In this document: positions 28,637 to 37,527 of the stretch, piece by piece
Layout: each line of letters starts with the position of its first letter
How positions within the stretch are numbered: the first letter of the stretch is position 1
DNA from: a virus
Direction: 5' to 3' (one strand)
IMG/VR virus record: IMGVR_UViG_3300027806_000001
Coordinates: 62,001 to 126,000 of that record
Length of the DNA: 64,000 nucleotides
Made by a program: the position numbers and the translations under genes
The notes under the pieces: generated by a model
Database searches by the model: none
Told to the model about the DNA's origin: nothing
What the model saw: the letters and a program-made list of their open reading frames with translations, nothing else

Positions 28637-29269
28637 TCAGCTGAAGCGTTCGTAGCGTCGGATTATATCGGCAAATCGCTTATCGCTCTTTGCGCGGTTC
28701 CTGGCGATGGCATGGCCCGCGAGGCCGCCCAGCAGGGCGCCCAAGGTGCCCGCGCCTCCGGCCTCGAGCACCGGGGTCAGCGTCGGGCCGAACTTGTCGT
28801 GGCCCGCGGCGTAGGCGCCGGCGCCCGTGCCCAGGGCGGCCAGCAGGCCCGAGACGACGGCCCACCTGGTGGAGGTGCCGCTGATGTCGTCCAGCAGCTC
28901 GCGCTCCCTGGGGGTGAAGGACTCCTCGGCCTCCTCGAGGCGTCCCTTTTCCTTGGAGTAGAGATGGGTCTGGCCCATGAGCTTGCCGATGGCCAGGCCG
29001 GCCAGGGCGCCCGGCAGGCCTCCCCCGAGGTAGTACCCGGCTGCCGCGCCCGGCACCGCGTAGGCGCCCTGGTAGAGGGCCGTGTCGCCGAGCTCGAGCA
29101 GGCGCTCCTTGTTCATCAGCGACGGGCCGAAGTACTGCTGCTTCAGGTCCTCGTAGCCCCGCAGCGGGGTCTGTCCGCGATCGGCCTTGCCGACGGTGAC
29201 CCGCTCGACCGCGGTGCCGGGCAGCGAGGCGACGTCCTGGATGTTGCGCAGGTAGGGATCGGCCGGCAT
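28637..29269 (-). CDS. Virion-like protein with repeated glycine zippers, 210 aa
   Basis: Head MPADPYLRNIQDVASLPG. Segments YAVPGAAAGYYLGGGLPGAL (residues ~70-90), VSGLLAALGTGAGAYAAGH and GAGTLGALLGGLAGHAIA are hydrophobic and glycine-rich; between them is an acidic linker (EEAEESFTPRERELLDD). Likely membrane-interacting; exact role unknown. Confidence 0.74.
   Translation of the reverse strand: MPADPYLRNIQDVASLPGTAVERVTVGKADRGQTPLRGYEDLKQQYFGPSLMNKERLLELGDTALYQGAYAVPGAAAGYYLGGGLPGALAGLAIGKLMGQTHLYSKEKGRLEEAEESFTPRERELLDDISGTSTRWAVVSGLLAALGTGAGAYAAGHDKFGPTLTPVLEAGGAGTLGALLGGLAGHAIARNRAKSDKRFADIIRRYERFS
28662..28667 (-). promoter_or_regulatory. -10 box TATAAT before a virion-like gene
   Basis: TATAAT inside the last codons of the upstream gene, 34 nt before the ATG at 28628. 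No convincing -35, so a weak or activator-dependent internal promoter. Confidence 0.4.
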
Positions 29270-29272
29270 TCG

Positions 29273-29782
29273 TCACCTCTTCAACTGGCCGTACAACTCG
29301 AACGGATCGACCACGCCGCGCATCGGATTTCGCTCGCTGTTCCACCGGTTGTAGGCATCGACGGCCATGGTCGGCCCCTGGCGCCGCGCGATGGAGGAGG
29401 CGCTGTCCGAGATGCTCTGGCCCAGGTGGCCGGCCTGAGCAGACTGCTTCCCAAGGCCTGACAGCGAGTGGCCGTAGGGCTGGTTGCTCAGGTAGAAGGG
29501 GGCCTGGGAGACAGGCGGAGGAACGGCTGCGGCAGGCAGGTCGGCCGGCGCAGGAGGTCCCACGAAGTCAGGATGGCCGTAGGAGATCACAGGACTGGCG
29601 GCCGGATGACGCAGGGAGTCGCGGGCTGGATTGTACGCGACCGGCTTGTTGAACTTGGTGAGGTTCTTCGCGGCCATGAACGGAGAGCTTCTGGTGGTCC
29701 GGCTGACCGCCTCGAGGAATTTGGCCACGCCGTCGGCCGGGCCTGCCGAGGACTTCACATGGTGGGAGTAGGGTCGGGTCAT
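29273..29782 (-). CDS. Virion-like protein with PYSHHVK head, 169 aa
   Basis: MTRPYSHHVKSSAGPADGVA matches the head of the 635-aa protein (MPKPYDHHVKSAQGPGPG) over 16 positions. The rest is Pro/Ala/Ser-rich and probably disordered (PPAPADLPAAAVPPPVSQAP). ATGA-coupled to the RNA polymerase gene. Suggests co-packaging with the polymerase. Confidence 0.73.
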   Translation of the reverse strand: MTRPYSHHVKSSAGPADGVAKFLEAVSRTTRSSPFMAAKNLTKFNKPVAYNPARDSLRHPAASPVISYGHPDFVGPPAPADLPAAAVPPPVSQAPFYLSNQPYGHSLSGLGKQSAQAGHLGQSISDSASSIARRQGPTMAVDAYNRWNSERNPMRGVVDPFELYGQLKR

Positions 29783-32700
29783 TCCAGGATCCTGACCGTG
29801 TCGGTCGCCGACACCTCGCCGCGGTTGAACGCCTTGATGGCGTCCTCGCGGGTGCGGAAGGTCTTGGCCACGTTCTTGTCGGCCTTCTGCCGGCTGGCCA
29901 GGTACAGGCCGTAGAGGAACTCGTTCTTGATGAAGGGCTGCGCCTGGAAGGTCGCCGCCGAGAGCAGGTTGCGGCTAGGCAGCATCTTGCGGTAGGCCTC
30001 GTCGACCGCGGCCTGGGTGCTGGGCACGTGCAGGCGCATCTGGTCGCCGTCGAAGTCCGCGTTGAAGCCGACGACGACCGACGGGCTCAGCCTAAGGGTC
30101 GGCCCCGCGGTGAGCACCGGCCTGGCCGCCATGAAGTTGTACTTGTGCAGCACGGGCGCGCGGGTGATCATCACCGGGCGCCGCTGCATCTCGGCCAGCA
30201 GGGCGCGGTTGGCGGTGGGCGTCCTGGACTCCACCTGCTTCATGGCCTCGAGGGGCGACGCCCCGCTGGCCACCAGGGCGCGCACCACGTACGGCCTGAA
30301 GACCGAGTAGGCCATGTCCTCGGGCACGCCCACGTGGTCCATGTCCAGGGACGGATCCGGGGTGATGACCGCGTTGCCGACGCCCTCGACGGTCGAGGAC
30401 AGCACCTTGCGCTGGAACATCGAGAACTTGGGGTTGCTGCCCAGGATGTGCCGGATCAGGCCGTTGACGTTCTTCTGGCGCAGCTTGGCGCTGGCGGGAT
30501 CCGCCAGGCCGACCGTGGCCTTGACCATGTTGTACAGCGCCAGGCGCTCCTTGCCGGACGCCTCCTGGCCGAGCTCGCCCTGCAGGTCCTTCAGGTTGCG
30601 GTTCATGCCGAAGAGCTCCTTGTACAGGTAGTTCATGTCGGCGACCATCTGCATGTTGCCCGTGTCGGTGATGGGCCGGAACCGCGGCGGCAGCACCGGC
30701 ATGTCCTCCCAGAGGAAGTCCGACGGCTTGAGGTTCCGCTTCGTCATGCCCTCGAGGTACGAGAGCCTCGAGATGGCGTTGCTGCGGCGCTGGCCCCTGG
30801 CGGTGGCGATCTCCTTGCGGGCCATCTCGGCCTCGGCCTTGAGGTCCATGCCGCCGAGGCGCTGCTCCAGGCCCGCCATGCCGTCCACGCCCTTGACCTT
30901 CTCGCCTGAGATGACCCGCTCGAGGTCCTTCTTGGTGAAGCCCATGAGCGACCTGACGGCGTCCTCCATGACGGGGTTGACCACCTTGGCCGCCAGGGGG
31001 AAGTGGCCGAACTTCGACTGGTTGGTGCCGAAGATCTTGTCGTCGAAGAAGCCGCCGTCGTAGGCCTTGCCGGTGCGGAAGTCGATGTCCCGCGGATCCT
31101 GGATCTCGCCGCCCGAGAGCTTCTTGACGTCGGAGCCGGTCATGCCATAGATGTTCACGGCGCCGCCCTGGCGCTCGACGTTGACGCCGGCGCCCTTCAG
31201 CTGGGAGACGAACTTGTCCCAGACGAACGGCACGTTGACCGCGGGGACGGGGGTGCCCATCTTGACCGCGCGCCAGTACTCGTCGTTCTTCTGGCCCCGG
31301 ACCAGGCGGGCGTCCTTGATGACGTCGATCGCGCCGTGGGCCAGCAGGGCGTTGATGTCGCTGATGGAGATGCGCTTGGCGCCCTCCTCGCCGCCCTTCA
31401 CGGGGGCCTCCTCGGTGCTGTAGCCTCCGAGGTCGCGGGCCGTGAGCTTCTTCTCCGCCTGGTGGTGCAGGTTCATGAAGTAGCGGTTGCCGGTGAAGAT
31501 GCCCTCGATGTTCCGGCCGAGCCTGGGATCGAACAGCGTCTCGGTGTCGGTCAGGCCGTTCTTCTTCAGCTCGCGCTGGGCCATGTCGATGTAGGACTCG
31601 TCGACGAAGGCCGGCAGCTTGTAGGGCACCCCGGTCTTCACCGCGATCTTGCCCAGGGCGGCCTCGACGGCCTGCACCGGGTTGACGCGGCTGGTGAGCG
31701 CCAGCGGGTTGAAGGCGATCTCGTAGGGGTTGCCGTCCTTGTCCTGCGGCATGTCCTTGTCGTCGACCACGGCCGAGACGACGCCCTTGTCGCCGTACCT
31801 GCCGACGAGCTTGTCGCCGACGCCCATGGGCTTGTAGCTCTTGATGGCCACCTGCCAGCCGCTGCGGGTGCGGGTGACGTCGGTGACGACGCCGGGCTGG
31901 CTGTGGTCCCAGGTCTGCGCCCGGTTGCTGTACGCCGGGCGGGTGCGCTTGACCAGGCCGAAGGTGTCGCCCTGGCGCTCGCCGACGCCCAGGATGACCG
32001 GGTCGCCGGGATTGACCATGGTGCCGACCTTGACGACGCCGGACCCGGCGTCGATGGCCTTGAGCTGCTCCTGGGAGTAGACGCCTGGGAACAGCGAGAC
32101 GAACCGGGAGTAGTCGGCCGAGTAGTCGTCCTTGGAGTCGTAGCCGATGGTGTACATGTGCTCCGAGGACATCTTCTCGGCCGCGGTCTTGGACATCACC
32201 ACGCCGTCCTCGAAGTTGGCGCCGCCGAGCTCCGGGTCGCCCCACACCGTGTAGGCCACGCGCAGGTTCTTGCCCATGGCGAGCCGGCCCTTGTCGTCGG
32301 TGTAGTTCGACTTGGCCAGGAGCTGCCCCGGCTGCACCTGGTCGCCCACCTTGACCATCGCCGTGTTGTGCAGGAACGTGTTGTGAATGACCAGGCCGCA
32401 GTTCACGGCGAAGACGTGGCTGTTGGCCACGGTGAAGTCGTAGACCCGCTCCTCGGCAGGCGCCTCGACGACCTCCTCGACGATGTCCCACATGACGTCG
32501 GACTTCGCCCAGGCCTCGAACGGACCCCTGGCGTTTTGGCGCGACACCTTTCCTGCGGATGCGTCCTTGTAGGCGCGCATCGGAACATCGTGCTCAAACC
32601 CGGCATAGACCAGCTGCCTGCTCTTGGCCGGCAGCGGTATGAACTCGAACACGGAGGTTCGGTAGGAAGAAGACCTCAACGACGAAAGTTTGAGGTTGCG

Positions 32701-35700
32701 GTCGGAATAGAGGAACCACTTGTCCAGCTTGGCCAGATGCGTCGAGATGACCCTGAGGCCGTAGGCATCCGCCCAATTCGGATTAGTGGAACTGAGCTGC
32801 CTGTCGGAAAGAACCGTGGAGAACACCCCGAGGCCGGACAGAAGATCGATGAGAGCGTCACGCATGGCGCGGGAAGTGGTCCATGCTTCCAATTGAACCG
32901 CGCCATTCGAGTCCTCGTGCAGGCATCCGTCGCCTGCGAAATAGCCTGCGACAAGGCCATGCCTGAACGCTTCGGAGCGGTCGAAGGCTCTTTCGGACGG
33001 ACACTTGTGAGCGCTGCCGTGGCCAAATTCAGCCACCAGCCACGACGCCACTTCGGAGGAGGTAAAGCTGACCTTGCCGGCGTCCGCCTTGTTGTCGTGA
33101 GGCTTCAAGCCCAGTTGAACAATCAGTTGCTCGAGTTCAGCCCTGCGAGAAGCATCCTTCACCGCGAGGATGACCATGTTCGGCTGCGAAGGCGGAACAT
33201 GGCCCTCGGCCAGGTAGATGCCGGCCAGAAGACCCCATTCGTGGGAATCGCGTTTATCGACGGAGTCCTTCGGATTGTCCATTGCGCATACCGGCAGTCG
33301 AGTCGTGCCGACCACGCACTCGTCCGGGTACAGGGGCACCAGCTTTCCGTCCTCTCCCATGGTGACCAGGGAGTGGTCCTCGGTGACGACCACGGTCCTG
33401 CCACCGCGGGTGCGCACCTGGACCATCCTGCGGTCGTTGGTCAGCTCGACGAAGGCCGTCACGGGCTCCCACGAGGACCTGCAGGTCTCCGGATCGATCG
33501 AGCGGATGAGGTCTCCTGCCGCGAAGGCGTACTGGTCCGCGCGCACGTGCATCCTGCGGTCACCCCGCAGAATCCACACCTTGGTGGACCCCTTGACGCA
33601 CTTCCTGTTGAACGGGAAGTTGTTGTAGGTCTCGTACCTGCGCTTCGTCTTGCCGTGCTTCACCTCGACGAAGTCCGGGTCGACCGCGGTGACGACGCCG
33701 GGGCCCAGCTCCTTCTCCGCCGTCACGGCCGCCAGGGCCGACTGCAGCTGCTCCTCGTAGGCGCGGCCCTCGGGATCCTCGGAGTCGAGGCCCTGCACCA
33801 GGGGCGACTCGGCGTCCCGCACCGGCAGGGCCTGGGTGAAGTACTTGCTGCCCATCAGCAGGCGGCCGCCCTTGATGCCCGACACGCCGGGCACGAGGTT
33901 CGAGTTCACGTTGAACATCGCGTTGTGCGACGGCAGCTCGAACTGCACCGCCTTGGGGTCGACGTAGGAGATCTCGCCGCCGACCATGGCGCGGACCATG
34001 TCGCCGGTCTTGGCGGCCTTGGCCAGTTCGCCCGGGAAGGCCACGATGGAGTCGGTCACCTGGCGCGCGGGCACGGGCTTGACCTCGCCGGTCCTCGGGT
34101 CGCGCAACCTGGAGTAGAGCTGGCCGTCGGTGCCCTTGATGGCGCCCACGGTGAGGCGGAGGTCGACGCCGACGCTGGAGCTCTCGGGCGTTCGAACGGG
34201 ATCGATGAACCCGAAGTGCGACGGCTGCACCGACCGGCTGTCGATGGGAATGCCGTGGGCGCCCGAGGAGATGCCGCCCTCGCCGGTGCGGATGACGCGC
34301 ATGTTCTGGTCGAGGATCTCCATGGGGTTCACCTCCTCGATCGGAGCGCCAAGGCCGGAGCCCATGAGCACGCCGTTGAGGGCCGGGGTGAACACGCCGT
34401 TCTTCAGCGGCTCGAGGTTGCCGCGGTTGGTCGCCTTGAACAGGGCCGTCCGCAGGATGCCGCCGGCGTCCTTCTCGATGCGCTCCGAGAAGAAGTCCTC
34501 CGGGCCGAGGAACTTCTGGTAGGCCAGGCTGTCGCGGTCGTCCTGGTCCTCGAGGCCCTTCTGAGCGTTGAGGATCTTCTGGCTGGCCCTCAGCAGGGTG
34601 CGGCCCGAGATCTTGCCGAAGTCGTCGTCCGTGAGATCGACCGGGGTCATCGGCCCGATCTCCACCGGGGCGGCCTCCTTGGTCTCCATCAGGGTGTTGA
34701 GGTCGGCCGCGGCCTTGACCCCGACCGACAGGCGGAATCCGCCGCGCGGCTTGGGGTCGAGCAGCAGGCTGCGACGGAGCTGCTCCAGCTCGGGGCACTC
34801 GATCTCGACGCAGTACTCGCCGCTCATCGGCGGCAGCACCTTGACCAGGTCGTAGGTGAAGCGGCGGCCGGAGCCGCAGGTCGCCTCGAAGTCCTTGCGG
34901 AAGACCTTGCGCAGCTTCTTGATCTCGTCCGCCTCGATGACGGTCAGCCTGCCGTCGCCCTTGGCGATGCCGGGAGCCTTGTCCGAGTCCCTGAGGGCGT
35001 AGTACACGCCGTCGATCAGGCCGGATGGAACCGTGATGTAGCCCTCGGAGTCGATGCGCAGGGTGCCGCGGATGGGCACGGAGGCGGCCTTGGCGCGGTA
35101 GCCCAGCGTGCGCCGCGTCACCTCGGGGTCGAGCACCGTGGACTCGAGGGCGGTGCGGATGCCGGAGTAGATCGTGTTCTCGTCGAGGTCCTTGGACGGC
35201 TCGTTGGTCAGGCGCTCGTAGATGCGCCCTGCGTCGTAGGCCGAGCCTTCCTTGCTGGACGCCAGCAGGTCCTTGCCCCACGTCTTTTCAAGTTCATCAT
35301 CGGTGACGCCCAGGGCGCGGAACATGGGGTAGGCCGGGGCGACGGACTGGCCGATCTCCACGACGAACTTGCCGGTGTCCGGCATGAGGGCCATGCGGAA
35401 GCCGCGGCCCTTGCCCGGCAGGGTGTTGAAGTGAGCCTCGTACTCGCCCGACTTCCTGCGGCGGACGAACGGGCCCGGCAGGAGGCGGGACTGGTTGGTC
35501 ACCACGTACTCGCTGCCGTTGGAGATGAAGGTGCCGCGCGGGGTGAGGTACGGCACGCGGGCCAGGGTGACCGGCTTGTCGGTCTGATCGATGACCGCCC
35601 CGGTGGCGTTGTCCTTCATGACCAGGTGCCCGCGCAGCGGGGTGTACAGGCTCTGGCCCTGCATGAGGGCCTTCTGCTGGTCCTTCAGGGTGTACTCGGG

Positions 35701-35883
35701 GGCGCCGGCGTAGTCGACGTCGGCGGCCTCGACCGTGTACCGGGAGTTGGACAGGGGGAACCTTGCGGCGACGGCCTTCCGGACGCCGTCCAGGATGTTC
35801 CGGCGGATCGTGGAGTAGTCGTCGAAGCGCCGCATCTCGGGCTGGGCGGGGGCCAGCAACGAGTTCAGGTCCTGGGGAGGCAT
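29779..35883 (-). CDS. Fused RNA polymerase beta / beta-prime (N-terminal part) with intein
   Basis: 2034 aa. Beta: GTFISNGSEYVV (118-129), FGFIDPVRTPESSSVGVDLR (557-576), GKNLRVAYTVW and NFEDGVVMS after the intein, GDKLVGRYGDKGVV (1356-1369) and FNPLALTSRVNPVQ (1391-1404). Beta-prime begins near 1594 with IQDPRDIDFRTGKAYDGGFF and reaches NADFDGDQM (1941-1949), the three metal-binding Asp of the catalytic loop. The beta-prime zinc-binding segment after KIFG is deleted. The protein stops ~85 residues past the active site, so bridge helix and trigger loop must lie in another gene, not in this window. An intein occupies 762-1168. A -10 box exactly 6 nt before ATG predicts a leaderless mRNA. Surrounding virion-like genes suggest a packaged (virion) RNA polymerase, as in phiKZ-type phages. 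Confidence 0.95.
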   Translation of the reverse strand: MPPQDLNSLLAPAQPEMRRFDDYSTIRRNILDGVRKAVAARFPLSNSRYTVEAADVDYAGAPEYTLKDQQKALMQGQSLYTPLRGHLVMKDNATGAVIDQTDKPVTLARVPYLTPRGTFISNGSEYVVTNQSRLLPGPFVRRRKSGEYEAHFNTLPGKGRGFRMALMPDTGKFVVEIGQSVAPAYPMFRALGVTDDELEKTWGKDLLASSKEGSAYDAGRIYERLTNEPSKDLDENTIYSGIRTALESTVLDPEVTRRTLGYRAKAASVPIRGTLRIDSEGYITVPSGLIDGVYYALRDSDKAPGIAKGDGRLTVIEADEIKKLRKVFRKDFEATCGSGRRFTYDLVKVLPPMSGEYCVEIECPELEQLRRSLLLDPKPRGGFRLSVGVKAAADLNTLMETKEAAPVEIGPMTPVDLTDDDFGKISGRTLLRASQKILNAQKGLEDQDDRDSLAYQKFLGPEDFFSERIEKDAGGILRTALFKATNRGNLEPLKNGVFTPALNGVLMGSGLGAPIEEVNPMEILDQNMRVIRTGEGGISSGAHGIPIDSRSVQPSHFGFIDPVRTPESSSVGVDLRLTVGAIKGTDGQLYSRLRDPRTGEVKPVPARQVTDSIVAFPGELAKAAKTGDMVRAMVGGEISYVDPKAVQFELPSHNAMFNVNSNLVPGVSGIKGGRLLMGSKYFTQALPVRDAESPLVQGLDSEDPEGRAYEEQLQSALAAVTAEKELGPGVVTAVDPDFVEVKHGKTKRRYETYNNFPFNRKCVKGSTKVWILRGDRRMHVRADQYAFAAGDLIRSIDPETCRSSWEPVTAFVELTNDRRMVQVRTRGGRTVVVTEDHSLVTMGEDGKLVPLYPDECVVGTTRLPVCAMDNPKDSVDKRDSHEWGLLAGIYLAEGHVPPSQPNMVILAVKDASRRAELEQLIVQLGLKPHDNKADAGKVSFTSSEVASWLVAEFGHGSAHKCPSERAFDRSEAFRHGLVAGYFAGDGCLHEDSNGAVQLEAWTTSRAMRDALIDLLSGLGVFSTVLSDRQLSSTNPNWADAYGLRVISTHLAKLDKWFLYSDRNLKLSSLRSSSYRTSVFEFIPLPAKSRQLVYAGFEHDVPMRAYKDASAGKVSRQNARGPFEAWAKSDVMWDIVEEVVEAPAEERVYDFTVANSHVFAVNCGLVIHNTFLHNTAMVKVGDQVQPGQLLAKSNYTDDKGRLAMGKNLRVAYTVWGDPELGGANFEDGVVMSKTAAEKMSSEHMYTIGYDSKDDYSADYSRFVSLFPGVYSQEQLKAIDAGSGVVKVGTMVNPGDPVILGVGERQGDTFGLVKRTRPAYSNRAQTWDHSQPGVVTDVTRTRSGWQVAIKSYKPMGVGDKLVGRYGDKGVVSAVVDDKDMPQDKDGNPYEIAFNPLALTSRVNPVQAVEAALGKIAVKTGVPYKLPAFVDESYIDMAQRELKKNGLTDTETLFDPRLGRNIEGIFTGNRYFMNLHHQAEKKLTARDLGGYSTEEAPVKGGEEGAKRISISDINALLAHGAIDVIKDARLVRGQKNDEYWRAVKMGTPVPAVNVPFVWDKFVSQLKGAGVNVERQGGAVNIYGMTGSDVKKLSGGEIQDPRDIDFRTGKAYDGGFFDDKIFGTNQSKFGHFPLAAKVVNPVMEDAVRSLMGFTKKDLERVISGEKVKGVDGMAGLEQRLGGMDLKAEAEMARKEIATARGQRRSNAISRLSYLEGMTKRNLKPSDFLWEDMPVLPPRFRPITDTGNMQMVADMNYLYKELFGMNRNLKDLQGELGQEASGKERLALYNMVKATVGLADPASAKLRQKNVNGLIRHILGSNPKFSMFQRKVLSSTVEGVGNAVITPDPSLDMDHVGVPEDMAYSVFRPYVVRALVASGASPLEAMKQVESRTPTANRALLAEMQRRPVMITRAPVLHKYNFMAARPVLTAGPTLRLSPSVVVGFNADFDGDQMRLHVPSTQAAVDEAYRKMLPSRNLLSAATFQAQPFIKNEFLYGLYLASRQKADKNVAKTFRTREDAIKAFNRGEVSATDTVRILE
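32380..33600 (-). mobile_element. LAGLIDADG intein in the beta part of the polymerase
   Basis: 407 aa, Cys1 (residue 762) to His-Asn (1167-1168) with Thr as +1 residue. Block A CVKGSTKVWI, block B VVVTEDHSLV, LAGLIDADG helices GLLAGIYLAEGH (884-895) and GLVAGYFAGDG (976-986), then VYDFTVANSHVFAVNCGLVI before HN. It splits the highly conserved FNRK / TFLHNTAMV region that precedes GDQVQPGQLLA. Splicing residues are all present, so both splicing and homing activities look intact. Confidence 0.93.
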
Positions 35884-35889
35884 TCCCGG

Positions 35890-35895
35890 ATTATA
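35890..35895 (-). promoter_or_regulatory. Extended -10 promoter TGCTATAAT of the RNA polymerase gene
   Basis: TTTGC-TATAAT lies six bases from ATG (CCGGGA between), so transcription should begin at or beside the start codon. The upstream -35 region has no good match. Confidence 0.7.
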
Positions 35896-35912
35896 GCAAA
35901 GTCAGGCAGGGC

Positions 35913-36938
35913 TCAGAGCTTGAACTTGACGTTGCCGTCCTGCTCCTCGAGGTCGATGCCGGAGTGCAGCACCTCCTCGCCGGTCTGGCGCCGAAGCAGC
36001 GCGTTGAGCTCCTTGAGCTTGCGCCGCTCCGGGTCCTCCTTCATGCTCTCGTTCATGAGCTTCCAGCCGACCAGGCCTCCGATGCCCACGGGCAGGCCCA
36101 TGAGCAGGTAGCTGAGGTTGCCGGGGAAGTTCGTCAGGCCGTGGGCTTCCACAGGCGGCCTTTCCTTGATGACCGCGACGCTCGGATCCAGGCCAGGCAC
36201 CGCGCGAACGCCGTCCTCGGCCTGCTTGACCGAATCGGCCAGCTCGTCGAGCGCCGAGGAGATCTTCGAGGTGGGCTCGTTCAGCGCCGCCTCGAACTCG
36301 CGCTTGGCCTTCTTCAGCTCGTCGTCGATGCGCTGCTTGCGCCGCATGTCCACCAGGCGCGTGCCCAGGATGTACGTCGCGACGCCGGGGGCGATGGCCG
36401 CGATGGGCCACGCCGCTCCTGCCAGGACCGGCCCCGTGAGCCATCGGTCGATGGCGCCGTCCTCGGACTGCTTGAGGGAGGATTCGTTCCCCATGTCCTC
36501 CATCTCCTCGCCGGAGAGGCCGGACTGCTCGGACTTCCCCTCGGGCAGCATCTTGTCGGCCTCGGGAGGCTGCTCCTCGACCGACTTGCGGCTGCGTGGG
36601 ATCTGCACGCGCTTGCGGTACTTGTTCTTCCTGATCTCGTCCAGCTCGCTCAGGTCGCGCAGCTCCTTGGCCCCGCCGTAGCCGGCCGAGAGGGCCAGGC
36701 CGCCCAGGGCGCTGGTGCCGGCCAGGGCGGCCAGCACGGCGGCATCCGCCGAGCTGAGGCCCAGGGCGGACTTCTTCTCGGGCAGGCCCTTCCGCGGCGT
36801 GGAGGCGAAGTCGGTCACGTCCTTGCCGGACATGCTCGAGGCGGCCTCGCGGGCCTTGGACGATCCGGTGGCCTTGCCCTCCTGGATCGCCTTGACGAGG
36901 CCGAAGAACCGCTGCTGCTTCTTGCTGGTGGATGGCAT
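35913..36938 (-). CDS. Virion-like protein with DUF3008-type head, 341 aa
   Basis: MPSTSKKQQRFFGLVKAIQE, SMSGKDVTDFAST and GLPEKK form the short DUF3008-type motif found at the N-terminus of many phage and prophage proteins. Then Ala/Gly membrane-like stretches (AVLAALAGTSALGGLALSAG; LAGAAWPIAAIAPGVATYIL; LLMGLPVGIGGLVGWKLM). Acidic linker at ~120-160. GGAGC sits upstream of the chosen ATG. Probably a virion inner-membrane or ejection component. Confidence 0.75.
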   Translation of the reverse strand: MPSTSKKQQRFFGLVKAIQEGKATGSSKAREAASSMSGKDVTDFASTPRKGLPEKKSALGLSSADAAVLAALAGTSALGGLALSAGYGGAKELRDLSELDEIRKNKYRKRVQIPRSRKSVEEQPPEADKMLPEGKSEQSGLSGEEMEDMGNESSLKQSEDGAIDRWLTGPVLAGAAWPIAAIAPGVATYILGTRLVDMRRKQRIDDELKKAKREFEAALNEPTSKISSALDELADSVKQAEDGVRAVPGLDPSVAVIKERPPVEAHGLTNFPGNLSYLLMGLPVGIGGLVGWKLMNESMKEDPERRKLKELNALLRRQTGEEVLHSGIDLEEQDGNVKFKL

Positions 36939-36952
36939 CGCGCTGCTCCTGG

Positions 36953-37525
36953 TCAACCGCCTGAATTGTTGTTCTCGAACGGACGCCAGTCCCAGTCAAC
37001 CGGACGGTTGCCTTGCTCGTAGTACGGCTTGGGAGCCTCTCCGCCGAACATGGAGTCCCACGCCGTGCGGTTGATGGCCGCATCGGCCACGGCGCCCTGG
37101 TGGACCAGCTGCTCGACCGTTCCCTTGTGCTCGGGACTCTTGCTGAGCGTCTGTGCGGCGGTGCCGTACTGCTCGGGATTGTCGAAGTACTGCGCCTCGT
37201 CTGCAAGGCGCGAGTTGACGAAGTAGCGGCCGCCGAGGCCAAGACCAAGGCCGGCCAGGGCTCCGATGCCTCCAAGGCCCGACTCGCCGCGGCGACGGCC
37301 GCGCAGGCGGTCCAGGATGGAGCCGACGCCGTAGCCCAGCAGGGCGCCGCCGGCGCCGTAGAGCAGGTTGTTGCCCAGGCCGCTGTCGGCTCCGAACGGA
37401 TTGACGAATCCGTGCAGGTCCCTGGCGTTCCACTGGCCAGGCGCAGCCGCAGCGTAGTAGGGCGTGTCCGCCTGCTTGCTCTCGGTTTCGGCCCGCTTCT
37501 GCATGTGGTGGGAGTAGTAGGCCAT
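36953..37525 (-). CDS. Virion-like protein with YYSHH head, 190 aa
   Basis: MAYYSHHMQKRAETESKQAD, then two glycine zippers (LLYGAGGALLGYGVGSILD; GIGALAGLGLGLGGRYFV) and an acidic C-terminus with many Asn (PFENNNSGG). RBS AAGGAAT is present and a TACAAT -10 lies ~35 nt upstream. Inferred virion protein. Confidence 0.76.
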   Translation of the reverse strand: MAYYSHHMQKRAETESKQADTPYYAAAAPGQWNARDLHGFVNPFGADSGLGNNLLYGAGGALLGYGVGSILDRLRGRRRGESGLGGIGALAGLGLGLGGRYFVNSRLADEAQYFDNPEQYGTAAQTLSKSPEHKGTVEQLVHQGAVADAAINRTAWDSMFGGEAPKPYYEQGNRPVDWDWRPFENNNSGG

Positions 37526-37527
37526 GG

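Noticed and set aside
31003-36111. 1702-aa open frame on the plus strand opposite the RNA polymerase
   Set aside because: It is the antisense shadow of a 6-kb high-GC gene: composition is Leu/Val/Asp/His/Arg-rich with no domains, and the minus strand shows all polymerase motifs.
35902-37275. 457-aa Arg/Ala-rich open frame overlapping the 341-aa virion-like gene
   Set aside because: It is a frame-shifted shadow; the 35913-36938 and 36953-37525 frames carry the DUF3008-type and YYSHH heads with ribosome-binding sites.
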